64,000 nt of DNA from JAXGYV01 sp040772045 (GTDB lineage: Bacteria; Actinomycetota; Thermoleophilia; UBA2241). The notes below the pieces were generated by a model. That model was given only the letters and a program-made list of their open reading frames with translations, was not told where the DNA came from and searched no databases. The stretch lies in assembly GCA_040772045.1 (NCBI GenBank), contig JAXGYV010000004.1:70085-134084 (forward strand), read 5' to 3'. Each line of letters starts with the position of its first letter. The first letter of the stretch is position 1. Shown here piece after piece: positions 49,855-58,746 of the stretch. The translations under genes were made by a program, and so were the position numbers.

Positions 49855-50845
49855 GTACGGGCTCACTGAACGGATGGCCCGCGACTTGGGCCGTGTGTTG
49901 GGCCCGGCCCGGGTGTGTCGCGCCACAGATCTCGCCAGCGTGGCCCCAGGAGCGGGCGTCTGCCACGAGGCCCTCACGGCAGCCACGTTCGTCGTCGTGG
50001 TCGCGCCTGTCTACAGACACCGCCCCGACCAGCGCATCATCGACTTCGTGATGGGGGCGCAGGAGTGGCTGCGCGCCCGGCGGGTCGCCTTGGTGTGCGT
50101 CGGTCTGGCGACGAGCGCCGGGGCGGTACGCACGTACCTGGAGCCGCTGAGCAGCGTTCTCGGCGCAAGCGTCGTGTGGACCGGCGGCCTCGGTGGTCGA
50201 GTGGCGCTCAGCTGGCTGGATACAGCGGATCGCCAGGAGATCGAGGCCTCGGGGGAGCTGCGTGGTCACCGGGGTCTCGATGACCTGGACTCCTTCTCGG
50301 CCGAGGCGCTCGCCGAGGCGGCGCTGGCGATCAAAGCGGTTCGCGACCGGTATACGAACGCCATGCCGCCGGCTGAGCTCCGTCGCGTCATCGAGGACTT
50401 CCTCGTCGCGCACACCACCTGCACGTTGTGTACGGGAGCTGGCGAACACGTGCGCGCCACCCCTCTGGAGTACGCCTACCAAAGCGGTGTCCTGTACCTG
50501 GTGAGCGAAGGCGGGGAGAAGTTCGCTCACCTGCTGGTGAATCCGCGTGTCTCCGTGGCCGTCCACGACGACTTCTGCGGCATGGACAGGCTGGCCGGCC
50601 TGCAGATGCTCGGTGTGGCCGCGGTGCTGGACGACGCTGCGCCAGAGCGGGCGTCGGCGCTCGCGCTGCGCGGCCTCGACGAGGTTCGTCTGGCCGCCAT
50701 GCCGTACGCGCTGAATCTGATTCGTGTGCGGATCGAGCGGGCGGAGTTCCTCTGGTCACGGTTTCGCGATCAGGGTTACGATCTGCGCCAGACGCTCGCG
50801 TTCTCCGCTGAGGGAGAATACGACGCCGCGACGCCGCGCGACTGA
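49823..50845 (+). CDS. flavodoxin domain - PNPOx-like flavin domain fusion
   Basis: A 340-residue protein with two flavin-binding folds. Residues 1-165 form a flavodoxin domain (VVYESKYGLTERMARDLGRVLG for the FMN phosphate loop; VVVVAPVYRHRPDQRI) similar to HemG/menaquinone-dependent protoporphyrinogen oxidases. Residues about 190-330 are a pyridoxamine-phosphate-oxidase-like split barrel (VIEDFLVAHTTCTLCTGAGE, ATPLEYAYQSGVLYLVSEGGEKF, NPRVSVAVHDDF). ATG 49823 has AAGGAGG 5 nt upstream. A two-flavin electron-transfer role is likely; the partner is unknown. Confidence 0.83.
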   Translation: MSTTLVVYESKYGLTERMARDLGRVLGPARVCRATDLASVAPGAGVCHEALTAATFVVVVAPVYRHRPDQRIIDFVMGAQEWLRARRVALVCVGLATSAGAVRTYLEPLSSVLGASVVWTGGLGGRVALSWLDTADRQEIEASGELRGHRGLDDLDSFSAEALAEAALAIKAVRDRYTNAMPPAELRRVIEDFLVAHTTCTLCTGAGEHVRATPLEYAYQSGVLYLVSEGGEKFAHLLVNPRVSVAVHDDFCGMDRLAGLQMLGVAAVLDDAAPERASALALRGLDEVRLAAMPYALNLIRVRIERAEFLWSRFRDQGYDLRQTLAFSAEGEYDAATPRD

Positions 50846-50912
50846 GCGAGCAGGTACACTACGGCGTGCGCTCTAGCGCGCGGCGCTTCACTATCGGAAC
50901 GGGGCACAGGCG

Positions 50913-52136
50913 ATGAGCAAAAAACCATATGAAGACGTTCGCATAGAGGGCCATCTGATCGACTCCCTCATGCTGCCCAAAGTGTGGGACGGCATCATGG
51001 ATCTGGAAGGCGAGTTCGAGGTGCTCTCCTTCGAGGTCGGCCGCACCAAGACCGAGAAGTCGAGCATCGTGCTCCGCGTGTTCGGCCGTACGAGGGCTCA
51101 CCTGGATGAGATCCTCGAGGCGATCACGGAACACGGGATCGTCGCCGTCTCTCCGAGCGATGCCAAAGTTAGGCCGGCCCCGGCCGACGGCGTGTTCCCC
51201 GAGGGCTTCTACGCGACCACGCACATGGAAACCCACATTCGGCTCAGCGGCGAGTGGGTGGAGGTACGTAATCCGGAGATGGATTGCGGGGTGCTCGTTG
51301 ATCGCAAGGCGGGCACCGCGGAGACCGTGCCCATGAACGATGTGTGCAAGGGCGAGATGTACGTGGTCGGACACACGGGCGTACGGGTCACCCCTCTCGA
51401 ACGCACGCGCGAGAGCCAGCCTTTCGAGTTCATGGGCAGCGCCGTGAGCTCGGAGAAGCCCAAGGCGCTCATCATCCGCGAGGTGGCACGGTTGCTGGAG
51501 CGCGCCAAGGAGTCAGGTCGGCACATCATCGCGGTAGTTGGTCCTGCGGTGGTGCACACCGGTGCCGGCCCCCACTTGGCGCGGCTCATCGAGCGGGGGT
51601 ACGTCACGGTGCTCTTCGGTGGGAACGCCGTGGCCACGCACGATGCGGAGGCCGCTCTGCTCGGGACGTCCCTGGGCATCTCCCTCAAGGAGGGGACGGC
51701 TATCCAGGGCGGCCACGAGCACCACCTGCGCGCTATCAACACCGTTCGTCGCTGTGGCAGCTTTGCCGCGGCGGTGGAGCAGGGCGTGCTCACGCAAGGC
51801 ATCATGTACACCCTCGAGAAGACCGGCACGCCCTACGTGCTCGCCGGCTCCCTGCGAGACGACGGACCTATGCCAGGCGTCATCAGCGACATGATGCGGG
51901 CGCAGGCCGCTATGCGACCCTTCTGTCAGCAGGCCGGCGCTTGTCTGATGCTCAGCAGCATGTTGCACTCCATCGCCACGGGGAACCTCCTCCCCGCCTC
52001 GGTGCACACGGTCTGCGTGGACATCAATCCGGCCGTAGTCACCAAGCTCGCCGACCGCGGCAGTTTCCAGGCGATCGGCATCGTCACCGACGTGGGCCTA
52101 TTCCTCGAGCAGTTGGCGGACGTGCTGGGCTGCTAG
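50913..52136 (+). CDS. archaeal-type ornithine cyclodeaminase (LOR/SDH family)
   Basis: A 407-residue protein of the TIGR00300 group, the LOR/SDH-type domain. Members include the archaeal-type ornithine cyclodeaminase of methanogens, which turns ornithine into proline and ammonia, and the C-terminal half of cyanobacterial arginine dihydrolase/ornithine cyclodeaminase. Key stretches are EGHLIDSLMLPKVWD, NPEMDCGVLVDR, VGPAVVHTGAGPHLARLI, LFGGNAVATHDAE, GGHEHHLRAIN, and VYVDINPAV-like VCVDINPAVVTKLADRGS. It is a stand-alone gene with TACACT 50 nt upstream. It fits the amino-acid-using profile together with the ornithine-racemase-like protein. Confidence 0.85.
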   Translation: MSKKPYEDVRIEGHLIDSLMLPKVWDGIMDLEGEFEVLSFEVGRTKTEKSSIVLRVFGRTRAHLDEILEAITEHGIVAVSPSDAKVRPAPADGVFPEGFYATTHMETHIRLSGEWVEVRNPEMDCGVLVDRKAGTAETVPMNDVCKGEMYVVGHTGVRVTPLERTRESQPFEFMGSAVSSEKPKALIIREVARLLERAKESGRHIIAVVGPAVVHTGAGPHLARLIERGYVTVLFGGNAVATHDAEAALLGTSLGISLKEGTAIQGGHEHHLRAINTVRRCGSFAAAVEQGVLTQGIMYTLEKTGTPYVLAGSLRDDGPMPGVISDMMRAQAAMRPFCQQAGACLMLSSMLHSIATGNLLPASVHTVCVDINPAVVTKLADRGSFQAIGIVTDVGLFLEQLADVLGC

Positions 52137-52289
52137 CGATCTCCGGCTAGCACGTGCCGGGCGGCAGCTGCGTGGTCTCTCGAACGGTGGGATGGTGGGG
52201 GTAGGGTTTCTCGGGGTATCCACCGGTGCGATGGTGACATAAGGTGGCCGGCAAGCTCGCAGAGAGGAAGAAGGACGGAGGAAACGACG

Positions 52290-53465
52290 ATGAAGCCGAG
52301 AGAGATCCGCCCGAATGTGTATTTGATCGGGGCTGTTGATTGGGATAGGCGTCTCTTCGATGCCCTCATCCCCCTCCCCCATGGGACCAGCTACAACGCC
52401 TACTTGGTCCGGGGGAGCCAAAAGACTGCCCTGCTGGACGCCGTGGACCCCGCGAAGTGGCACGAGTTGGAGGCGCAGCTGGCCGAGCTACCGGCGCCCG
52501 ACTACATCGTGGCTCACCACGGCGAGCAGGATCACTCCGGCGGCATCGTCAATGTTCTGCGGCGGTTTCCCCACGCCGTGGTGGTGACCAACGAGAAGTG
52601 CAAGGCCGAGCTGATCGACCATCTGCACATACCGGCCGAGCGCTTCCGGGTGGTGGCCGATGGAGAGTCGCTCAGCTTGGGCGACAAGACGCTCACCTTC
52701 GTCTTCACGCCATGGGTGCACTGGCCCGAGACCATGTGCACCTGGCTGGCGGAGGACAAACTCCTGTTCACCTGCGATTTCTTCGGCTCGCACCTGGCCA
52801 CGAGCGATATGTATGCGGACGAGGCGCGGGTGGTGGAGCCGGCGAAACGGTACTACGCCGAGATCATGATGCCGTTTGCGGCGCAGGTGGTCAAAAATGT
52901 CGAGAAGGTGGCGGAGCATCCGGTGCAGGTGATATGCCCCAGCCACGGTCCTCTGTACGACCGGCCAGCGTTCATCATGGACCTGTACCGGGACTGGGCT
53001 GGCGGCCCGCCGAAGAACGTGGTCACGCTGGCCTACGTGACCATGCACGACAGCACGCGGTTGCTGGTCGATCACCTCACGGATGCTCTCGCCGCTCGTG
53101 GCATAGCCGTGGAGCGCTTCGAGCTCACCGGAGCCGATATCGGCGAGCTGGCCTGCTCGCTGGTCGACGCGGCCACGGTGGTCGTCGGTACTCCGACGGT
53201 ACTCACCGGGCCTCACCCGCTGGCCGCCTACGCCGCGTTCCTCGTTAATGCGCTGAAGCCCAAGGCCAAGCACGTGGCCGTGATTGGCTCGTATGGCTGG
53301 GCGGGCAAGGCGGTGGAACGCCTCGCCCAGCTGCTCCCCAACTTCAAGGGCGAGATACTAGACCCGGTGATGGTGAAAGGCATGCCTCGCGTGGAAGACT
53401 ACACGACGCTCGACGCGCTCGCCGACGCGGTCGCGACGCGCCATCAGGGGCTCGCGCCCCGGTAA
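52290..53465 (+). CDS. A-type flavodiiron protein (O2/NO reductase)
   Basis: A 391-residue flavodiiron protein, FprA type. The N-terminal beta-lactamase-like domain carries the di-iron ligands: H77-x-E79-x-D81-H82 (HHGEQDHSG), H144 (PWVHWPET), D163 (CDFFGSH) and H219 (PSHGP). The C-terminal flavodoxin domain begins near VVTLAYVTMHDSTRLLVDHL, a flavodoxin start with the T-binding residues partly changed (MHDST). These enzymes reduce oxygen to water or NO to N2O in anaerobes. No rubredoxin is adjacent. The next gene begins 21 nt downstream. Confidence 0.93.
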   Translation: MKPREIRPNVYLIGAVDWDRRLFDALIPLPHGTSYNAYLVRGSQKTALLDAVDPAKWHELEAQLAELPAPDYIVAHHGEQDHSGGIVNVLRRFPHAVVVTNEKCKAELIDHLHIPAERFRVVADGESLSLGDKTLTFVFTPWVHWPETMCTWLAEDKLLFTCDFFGSHLATSDMYADEARVVEPAKRYYAEIMMPFAAQVVKNVEKVAEHPVQVICPSHGPLYDRPAFIMDLYRDWAGGPPKNVVTLAYVTMHDSTRLLVDHLTDALAARGIAVERFELTGADIGELACSLVDAATVVVGTPTVLTGPHPLAAYAAFLVNALKPKAKHVAVIGSYGWAGKAVERLAQLLPNFKGEILDPVMVKGMPRVEDYTTLDALADAVATRHQGLAPR

Positions 53466-53486
53466 GGGCCGCGGGGTGGACATGCC

Positions 53487-54320
53487 GTGTTAACCGTCGT
53501 CACGGGGCTCGCGGCAGCCCTTTCGTACGCTCTCAGCGACATGCTCGCGCAGCGCGTGAGTCGCATCATCGGCGCGGTGCGGCTGATGATCTGGGCTTTA
53601 GGCGTAGGCGTAGTTGTGGTCGTGCCGGTGGCCTTGGTGGTGGAGGGGCTCCCCGCGGACGCCGCGCAGTGGCGGGCGGCGGGCCTGGCCTGTGTGGCCG
53701 GCGTGGTCTACGTGGCCGGGTACTTCACGCTGCTCTCGGCCCTGCGCCGTGGCGACCTCTCCCTGGTGACCGCGCTGAGCTCCCTGCAGGGCGCGTTTGT
53801 GGCAGGTGCCGCGATCGCTGGCGGTGAGCCGGTCACGCCGCTGGTGGCGGCCGGGCTGGCCCTAGCCGTCGCCGGGGGCGTACTGGCCGCCACACAGGGA
53901 CGGGCCAAGACTACGGCCGGCGCTGGTCTGGCGGTGGTCGCCGGCCTGCTGTTCGCCTTGTTCATCGTCCTCTACGACCGTGCCGCCGCGCTTCCGTGGC
54001 TCTCGCAGGCGGCGTTCGCCCGGCTCACCTCCTTCCTTACGCTGTTGCCGGTAGCGCTCGTTCAGCGCGGGTTGTGGATGAAACGTGCCCTACGCCCCGC
54101 CGCGACGGCGTCCGGGCTGCTGGAGGTAGGCGGGCTCGTGCTCCTGGCGGCGTCTGTGTCGCTGGGGCCGCTCGCCGTGGCCGGCGTGATGACGGCGCAG
54201 TATGCCACGTTCGCGCTGCTTCTCGGGCTCGCCGTCTTGAAGGAGAGGCCTCGGCCGCATCAGCTCGCCGGGGTGGCCTGTACCATCGCCTCGGTTACGA
54301 TCCTCTCATCGCTCGGGTAG
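53487..54320 (+). CDS. EamA/DMT-family transporter
   Basis: A 277-residue ten-helix membrane protein of the DMT superfamily (LAAALSYALSDMLAQRVSR; GYFTLLSALRRGDLSLVTALSSLQGAFVAGA; second half with LGPLAVAGVMTAQYATFALLLGLAVLKERPRPHQ). It starts with GTG at 53487 and probably forms a unit with the flavodiiron protein gene. Substrate unknown. Confidence 0.86.
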   Translation: MLTVVTGLAAALSYALSDMLAQRVSRIIGAVRLMIWALGVGVVVVVPVALVVEGLPADAAQWRAAGLACVAGVVYVAGYFTLLSALRRGDLSLVTALSSLQGAFVAGAAIAGGEPVTPLVAAGLALAVAGGVLAATQGRAKTTAGAGLAVVAGLLFALFIVLYDRAAALPWLSQAAFARLTSFLTLLPVALVQRGLWMKRALRPAATASGLLEVGGLVLLAASVSLGPLAVAGVMTAQYATFALLLGLAVLKERPRPHQLAGVACTIASVTILSSLG

Positions 54321-54334
54321 AGGCGCCGCCGCCG

Positions 54335-55396
54335 TTAGAGGCGGGCAGCGGGCGGTGAGCACAGAGCGAGCAGGTCGGCGAACACGGCGTACGCGGTCTG
54401 GGGGAGCAGCCCCGCCATTTCGGCGACCGCTACTCGACCCATGAGGTCGGTGTGCAGTACGAGGCCAAGCGAGCTGCCCTTCACCGGCGCCAGCGGATGA
54501 TCCAGCGGGATCTCGGTGAGGCGCACGGCGGCGCCGACCGACCCGTCCTCCTGCCGTTGGGCGCTGCAGAGGACGCAGAGTCGGTGCCCATTGGACCGTG
54601 CTGCGTTCACACGCTCCGGTGTAAGGCCGGCGATGCTCTCGCGTGGGATGTCGGCTGGCGTGATATTGGCGCGCATGGCCACGTTCGCCAGCGCCGCGGT
54701 CTTGCAGGCGGCATCGAGGCCGTCGATGTCGTGTGACGGGTCGGCCTCGGCGTAGCCCTCAGCCTGCACTTGGGCGAGGGCCTCGGCGAAGGTCCGGCCC
54801 TCGCCCACAGCCTCGATGATGAAGTTGGTCGTCGCGTTGAAGATGGCTTCGAACCCGGCGATCTCGCACGCGCGCAGGCAGCTCTCGATCAGGCTGAAGA
54901 CCGGCATGCCGTCGGCCACGGTGCCTTCGAAGCGCCAGCGCCGGCCGAGCGATTCGGCCAGCGCCTGGAGGTGCTGATACCGCCAGGCGACGGGACCCTT
55001 GTTCACGGTGATCACATCCATGCCCAAGCGAAATGCCCGCTCGATGTGGTCGGTCGCCAGGGGAGCGCCGTCGTCCTCCATGACGGTAGCCTCCACGAGT
55101 ACGTCGACACCCGATCGCTCGAGGAGCTCGGAGGCGGGCAGAGGGTGTGCGTGGAGCTTGAGCCCCGCCGCCTCAGCCGGCGTGACGCCGGTCGGGTGCA
55201 GGAAACTGCCGTGCCGTGTACCCGCGGCGGCGATCAGTACGCGCAGCCCCTCGGCCGTCAGACGGTCTTCGTGATCGGCGGCCAGGCGGCAGAACGCTCG
55301 CGCGACGTTCCCGAAGCCGAGGAGGCACAGCTTGACCGTGCGGGGGCGCGCGGGCTCCGGCGACGGCGTCTGAGGCACTGGTGGCACGATCGTCAT
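54335..55396 (-). CDS. homoserine dehydrogenase family protein
   Basis: A 353-residue NAD(P)-dependent oxidoreductase of the homoserine dehydrogenase family. The Rossmann motif LCLLGFGNVARAFCRLA is followed by VLVEATVMEDDGAPLATDHI, DVITVNKGPVAW, and the catalytic domain EADPSHDIDGLDAACKTAALA with the conserved Asp/Lys, then NITPADIPRESI. It lacks an ACT domain, so it is not feedback-regulated in the usual way. ATG 55396 is chosen over an ATG at 55474 whose extra residues look non-coding. No threonine synthase or homoserine kinase is adjacent, so a related amino-acid substrate cannot be excluded. Confidence 0.82.
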   Translation of the reverse strand: MTIVPPVPQTPSPEPARPRTVKLCLLGFGNVARAFCRLAADHEDRLTAEGLRVLIAAAGTRHGSFLHPTGVTPAEAAGLKLHAHPLPASELLERSGVDVLVEATVMEDDGAPLATDHIERAFRLGMDVITVNKGPVAWRYQHLQALAESLGRRWRFEGTVADGMPVFSLIESCLRACEIAGFEAIFNATTNFIIEAVGEGRTFAEALAQVQAEGYAEADPSHDIDGLDAACKTAALANVAMRANITPADIPRESIAGLTPERVNAARSNGHRLCVLCSAQRQEDGSVGAAVRLTEIPLDHPLAPVKGSSLGLVLHTDLMGRVAVAEMAGLLPQTAYAVFADLLALCSPPAARL

Positions 55397-55563
55397 GGGC
55401 GGGGCTCCGGTTCGAGGGATGTGACACGCGCTGGCGCGGCGAGCACCATGCTCACTTCTTACTGTGGCCCTCATGCTCTGTCAACCGAGTGGACACGTTG
55501 CGGCGGGAGCGGACGCACATCGGTAGCCGCCGCAAACGAGCGGCAGCGTGGCAGAATAGGCAC

Positions 55564-58500
55564 ATGAGCACGCAGAGCCAGAGCACGCAGCCGTTCGCGC
55601 TGATCGTGCTGGCATGGGAGTCGGTGGCGGACCTGTGCCAGGGCGACCACGGGGCTTTGCGTAGCGCGATCGAACGGTTGTGCGCGCTCGGTGTGGACAT
55701 CGCTGTGGTGGCGGGGGACGACCTCGCCACGGTAGACGGTTGTCTTGTCGCCCGGCCCGGAATCGAGGGCCGTCTGTTCTTCGTCCTCTCGAACGGCGCC
55801 GAAAGCTACTCGGTCGGGCCGGGGGGGCCACGCCTCGTCGAACGCAGTCATCCCGTGGACCGCTGGGAGCGGGCGTTGCAGGAGGCCGCCGAGGCCGTGT
55901 GCGCGGTCCTTGGGGAACTGGGCGTCCATGCGAGGCTGGCAGGTGGTTCGCGCGGCTATCGCATGCTCGATCTCGCGCCGGAGTACCGTGCTGACATGGC
56001 TGTCGAGGGCGATCTCCGCCAGGCGGTCGAAGGAAGCCTGCGCGCGGTCGGGCTCGCCGGGTTAGGGGCGGTTGTAGGTATGGCGCGCGATGTGGCGCGC
56101 GCGCGCGGCCTACCGCGACCGGTGCTCACCACCGACGGTCGGACGTTGACCATCGGACTCTCCGGGATGGCCGATGCCGCCCGCTGGGTGGTCCGCAACC
56201 TCCTTCGGGGACGCAACCGTGAGCCGGGCGACATGCTGCTGATCGGGAGCCAGTTCGGGACCCGTGGCGGAGTACCTGGCCGGGAGTCGCGCTTGCTGGT
56301 CCCCGAGCTGATGGGCGCCACCGTGATCTCCGTGGGCGACGAGGAGAGGCCTCCGCCGTCGGTACAACAAGTGGGCGGAGGGCCGCCCGCCGCTCTGAAG
56401 CTCCTCGATCGGCAGATTCAAGAACGCGAGCGGGTGGCCCGACTAGGTTTTCCCCAGGTCAGTGACGATCCGGCGTGGCTGTTTCGCGTGGAGGGATTCG
56501 ACCCCTTCCGCGAACGCGAGGTCGAAACGTGGTTGACTGTGGCCAACGGCCACGTCGGCACGCGGGGCTCGCTCGAAGAGGGATCGGCTGCGAGCACGCC
56601 GGCCACCTTCGTGGCTGGCGTGTTCGGCGATGGAACTGCCGATCCTCCCGTTCGACAACCTGTGCCGGCTCCAGATTGGCTGTGTCTCCGCCTCAGCGTG
56701 GACGGAATGCCGCTCACCCTCGCTAACGGCGAGATTGTGGAACATCGGCGAACCCTGGATATGCGCCAGGGGCTCGTGCTGCGCGAATGGTGCCAGCGAG
56801 AGCGAGGCGGCCGCACGGTACGTGTGCGCAGCGCCCGTTTTGCCTCGCTCGACGACCGCTCGGTGATGGCTGAACGAGCGGAGGCGTCGCTCGAGGACGC
56901 GCGCGGGCAGCTCGTCTGGGAGGGTTGTCTGGGGATATCGCATGCGGGGGGGCCGATAGCCGAGACGGCGGTCGAGCTGCTGGAGCCCGGGGTGATCGCC
57001 CTCAGCCGGGGTCGGAACGGCGGCTCGCACGGGCTGGCAGCGGTCACGATACCGGTCGCCGGCTCGCCCGTGGTGCGCCGTGTGCTCCAGGAGCGGGATC
57101 TCATCGGCGGTTTCGTGGAGCCGGGAGAGCCGGCGAGCGTGGACCGGTTGGCGGTGGTTCGCGCGGCCCGGAGCCGGCCGCCGTCGGCGGGGGCGGTGTG
57201 TCGCTCGCTGGAGGCGGCGGTGCAGACTGGGTTCGACGAGTTGCTGTGCCGTCACCGCGACGCGTGGCTGCGGCGCTGGGATATCGCCGACGTGGTCATC
57301 GACGGCGACCCGGAGGCACAGATGGCCGTCCGCTTCGCCATCTACCACATGATCGCCAGCGCCGATCCAGACAACCCCAGTGTGTCCGTCGGCGCTCGCG
57401 GGCTCTCCGGCATGTCGTACTTCTGCCATGTCTTCTGGGACACCGAGATCTTCGTGGTCCCGTTCTTCATCTACACGTGGCCAGAGGCGGCGCGCACGCT
57501 GCTCGCCTATCGGCACCGGCTGCTGCCGGGCGCGCGTCAGAAAGCTCAGACGATGGGCCACAGGGGGGCTCTGTTCCCGTGGGAATCAGCCGACACGGGG
57601 CACGAGACAACGCCTCCCTACGGCTACGGTCCGGGGGGCGAGAAGGTTCCCATTCTGTCTGGCATCATGGAACATCACATCTCCGCCGATGTGGCCTGGG
57701 CAGTGTGGGAATACTGGATGGTGACCGGAGATGATGGCTTCATGGTCGAGATGGGGGCGGAGCTGCTGCTGGACACAGCCCGCTTCTGGGCCTCTCGAGC
57801 TTCCTACGAGGCGGACGGCAGGTACCACATCCGCCTCGTCGTCGGCCCAGACGAGTACCACGACTCGGTGGACGACAACGCGTACACGAATGTCTTGGCG
57901 CGGTGGAACATCCGCCGCGCCCTCGATGCCTTGGCATGGCTGCGAAAGCACCACGCAGAGGAGGCCGAGCGGCTCATGGCCCGGCTCGATCTCAGCAAGA
58001 ACGAGGTGCGGTCCTGGCGCGCGGTGGCAGACGGGCTCGTCGACGGGTTCGATCCAGCCACCGGCCTCTACGAGCAGTTCGCGGGGTTCTACGAGCTGCG
58101 CGACCTCGATCCATCGCTGTTGTATCCCAAGCCGCGACCGGCCGACCTGCTGCTCGGCCGCGAGTTGACGCAGGCATCCAAGGTGGTCAAGCAGGCTGAC
58201 GTGGTGATGCTCTGCCATCTCTTGACGGACGAGATCGACGCCGAGACAACGCGGCGCAACTACGAGTACTACGAACCGGTGACGGTCCACGGCAGCTCGC
58301 TCTCGCCGGCGACGCACGCAGCCGTTGCCGCCGAAATAGGGCTTCCCGTACAGGCCATGGAGGCCTTCCGGCTGGCCTGTGCGGTCGACCTGGCGGACAA
58401 CATGGGGAATGCCGCTCGCGGCCTCCATTTGGCTACTATGGGAGGCGTTTGGCAGGCGGTGGTCATGGGCTTCGCCGGTGTGCGGCGGCGCGGCGCGGCG

Positions 58501-58746
58501 CTCACGATGGAGCCGCGTCTGCCGGCGGAATGGAGTGGGCTCCGATTTGCCGTGCGCTTCCGCGGTGCCGTGGCTCGCTTTCACCTGGAGGAGGACAGGG
58601 TGAGCCTCGACGTTTCCGGCGAGTCATTACCGGTGTTGGTCTCCGGGCAGAGCCTTACTCTGGAGCCCGGGGCACACCGTTTCCAGCGAGAGAAGGGCGG
58701 CGGCTGGCGCTACGTCGGCGGCCGGGCGGGCAGGAGGGCGCCATGA
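55564..58746 (+). CDS. HAD-like - GH65 disaccharide phosphorylase fusion
   Basis: A 1060-residue protein. The first about 275 residues form a HAD/trehalose-phosphatase-like domain (VAGDDLATVDGCLVARPGIEGRLFF, PGDMLLIGSQFGTRGGVPGRES). The rest is glycoside hydrolase family 65: DPFREREVETWLTVANGHVGTRGSLEEG, YFCHVFWDTEIFVVPFF, FPWESADTGHETTP, and VVGPDEYHDSVDDNAYTN with general acid E764, then KQADVVMLCHLL and a beta-sandwich tail. Family members phosphorolyse trehalose, maltose, kojibiose or nigerose. Whether the HAD part keeps phosphomutase/phosphatase activity is unclear, since a DxDxT motif is not obvious. The stop overlaps the Usp gene (ATGA). Confidence 0.85.
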   Translation: MSTQSQSTQPFALIVLAWESVADLCQGDHGALRSAIERLCALGVDIAVVAGDDLATVDGCLVARPGIEGRLFFVLSNGAESYSVGPGGPRLVERSHPVDRWERALQEAAEAVCAVLGELGVHARLAGGSRGYRMLDLAPEYRADMAVEGDLRQAVEGSLRAVGLAGLGAVVGMARDVARARGLPRPVLTTDGRTLTIGLSGMADAARWVVRNLLRGRNREPGDMLLIGSQFGTRGGVPGRESRLLVPELMGATVISVGDEERPPPSVQQVGGGPPAALKLLDRQIQERERVARLGFPQVSDDPAWLFRVEGFDPFREREVETWLTVANGHVGTRGSLEEGSAASTPATFVAGVFGDGTADPPVRQPVPAPDWLCLRLSVDGMPLTLANGEIVEHRRTLDMRQGLVLREWCQRERGGRTVRVRSARFASLDDRSVMAERAEASLEDARGQLVWEGCLGISHAGGPIAETAVELLEPGVIALSRGRNGGSHGLAAVTIPVAGSPVVRRVLQERDLIGGFVEPGEPASVDRLAVVRAARSRPPSAGAVCRSLEAAVQTGFDELLCRHRDAWLRRWDIADVVIDGDPEAQMAVRFAIYHMIASADPDNPSVSVGARGLSGMSYFCHVFWDTEIFVVPFFIYTWPEAARTLLAYRHRLLPGARQKAQTMGHRGALFPWESADTGHETTPPYGYGPGGEKVPILSGIMEHHISADVAWAVWEYWMVTGDDGFMVEMGAELLLDTARFWASRASYEADGRYHIRLVVGPDEYHDSVDDNAYTNVLARWNIRRALDALAWLRKHHAEEAERLMARLDLSKNEVRSWRAVADGLVDGFDPATGLYEQFAGFYELRDLDPSLLYPKPRPADLLLGRELTQASKVVKQADVVMLCHLLTDEIDAETTRRNYEYYEPVTVHGSSLSPATHAAVAAEIGLPVQAMEAFRLACAVDLADNMGNAARGLHLATMGGVWQAVVMGFAGVRRRGAALTMEPRLPAEWSGLRFAVRFRGAVARFHLEEDRVSLDVSGESLPVLVSGQSLTLEPGAHRFQREKGGGWRYVGGRAGRRAP

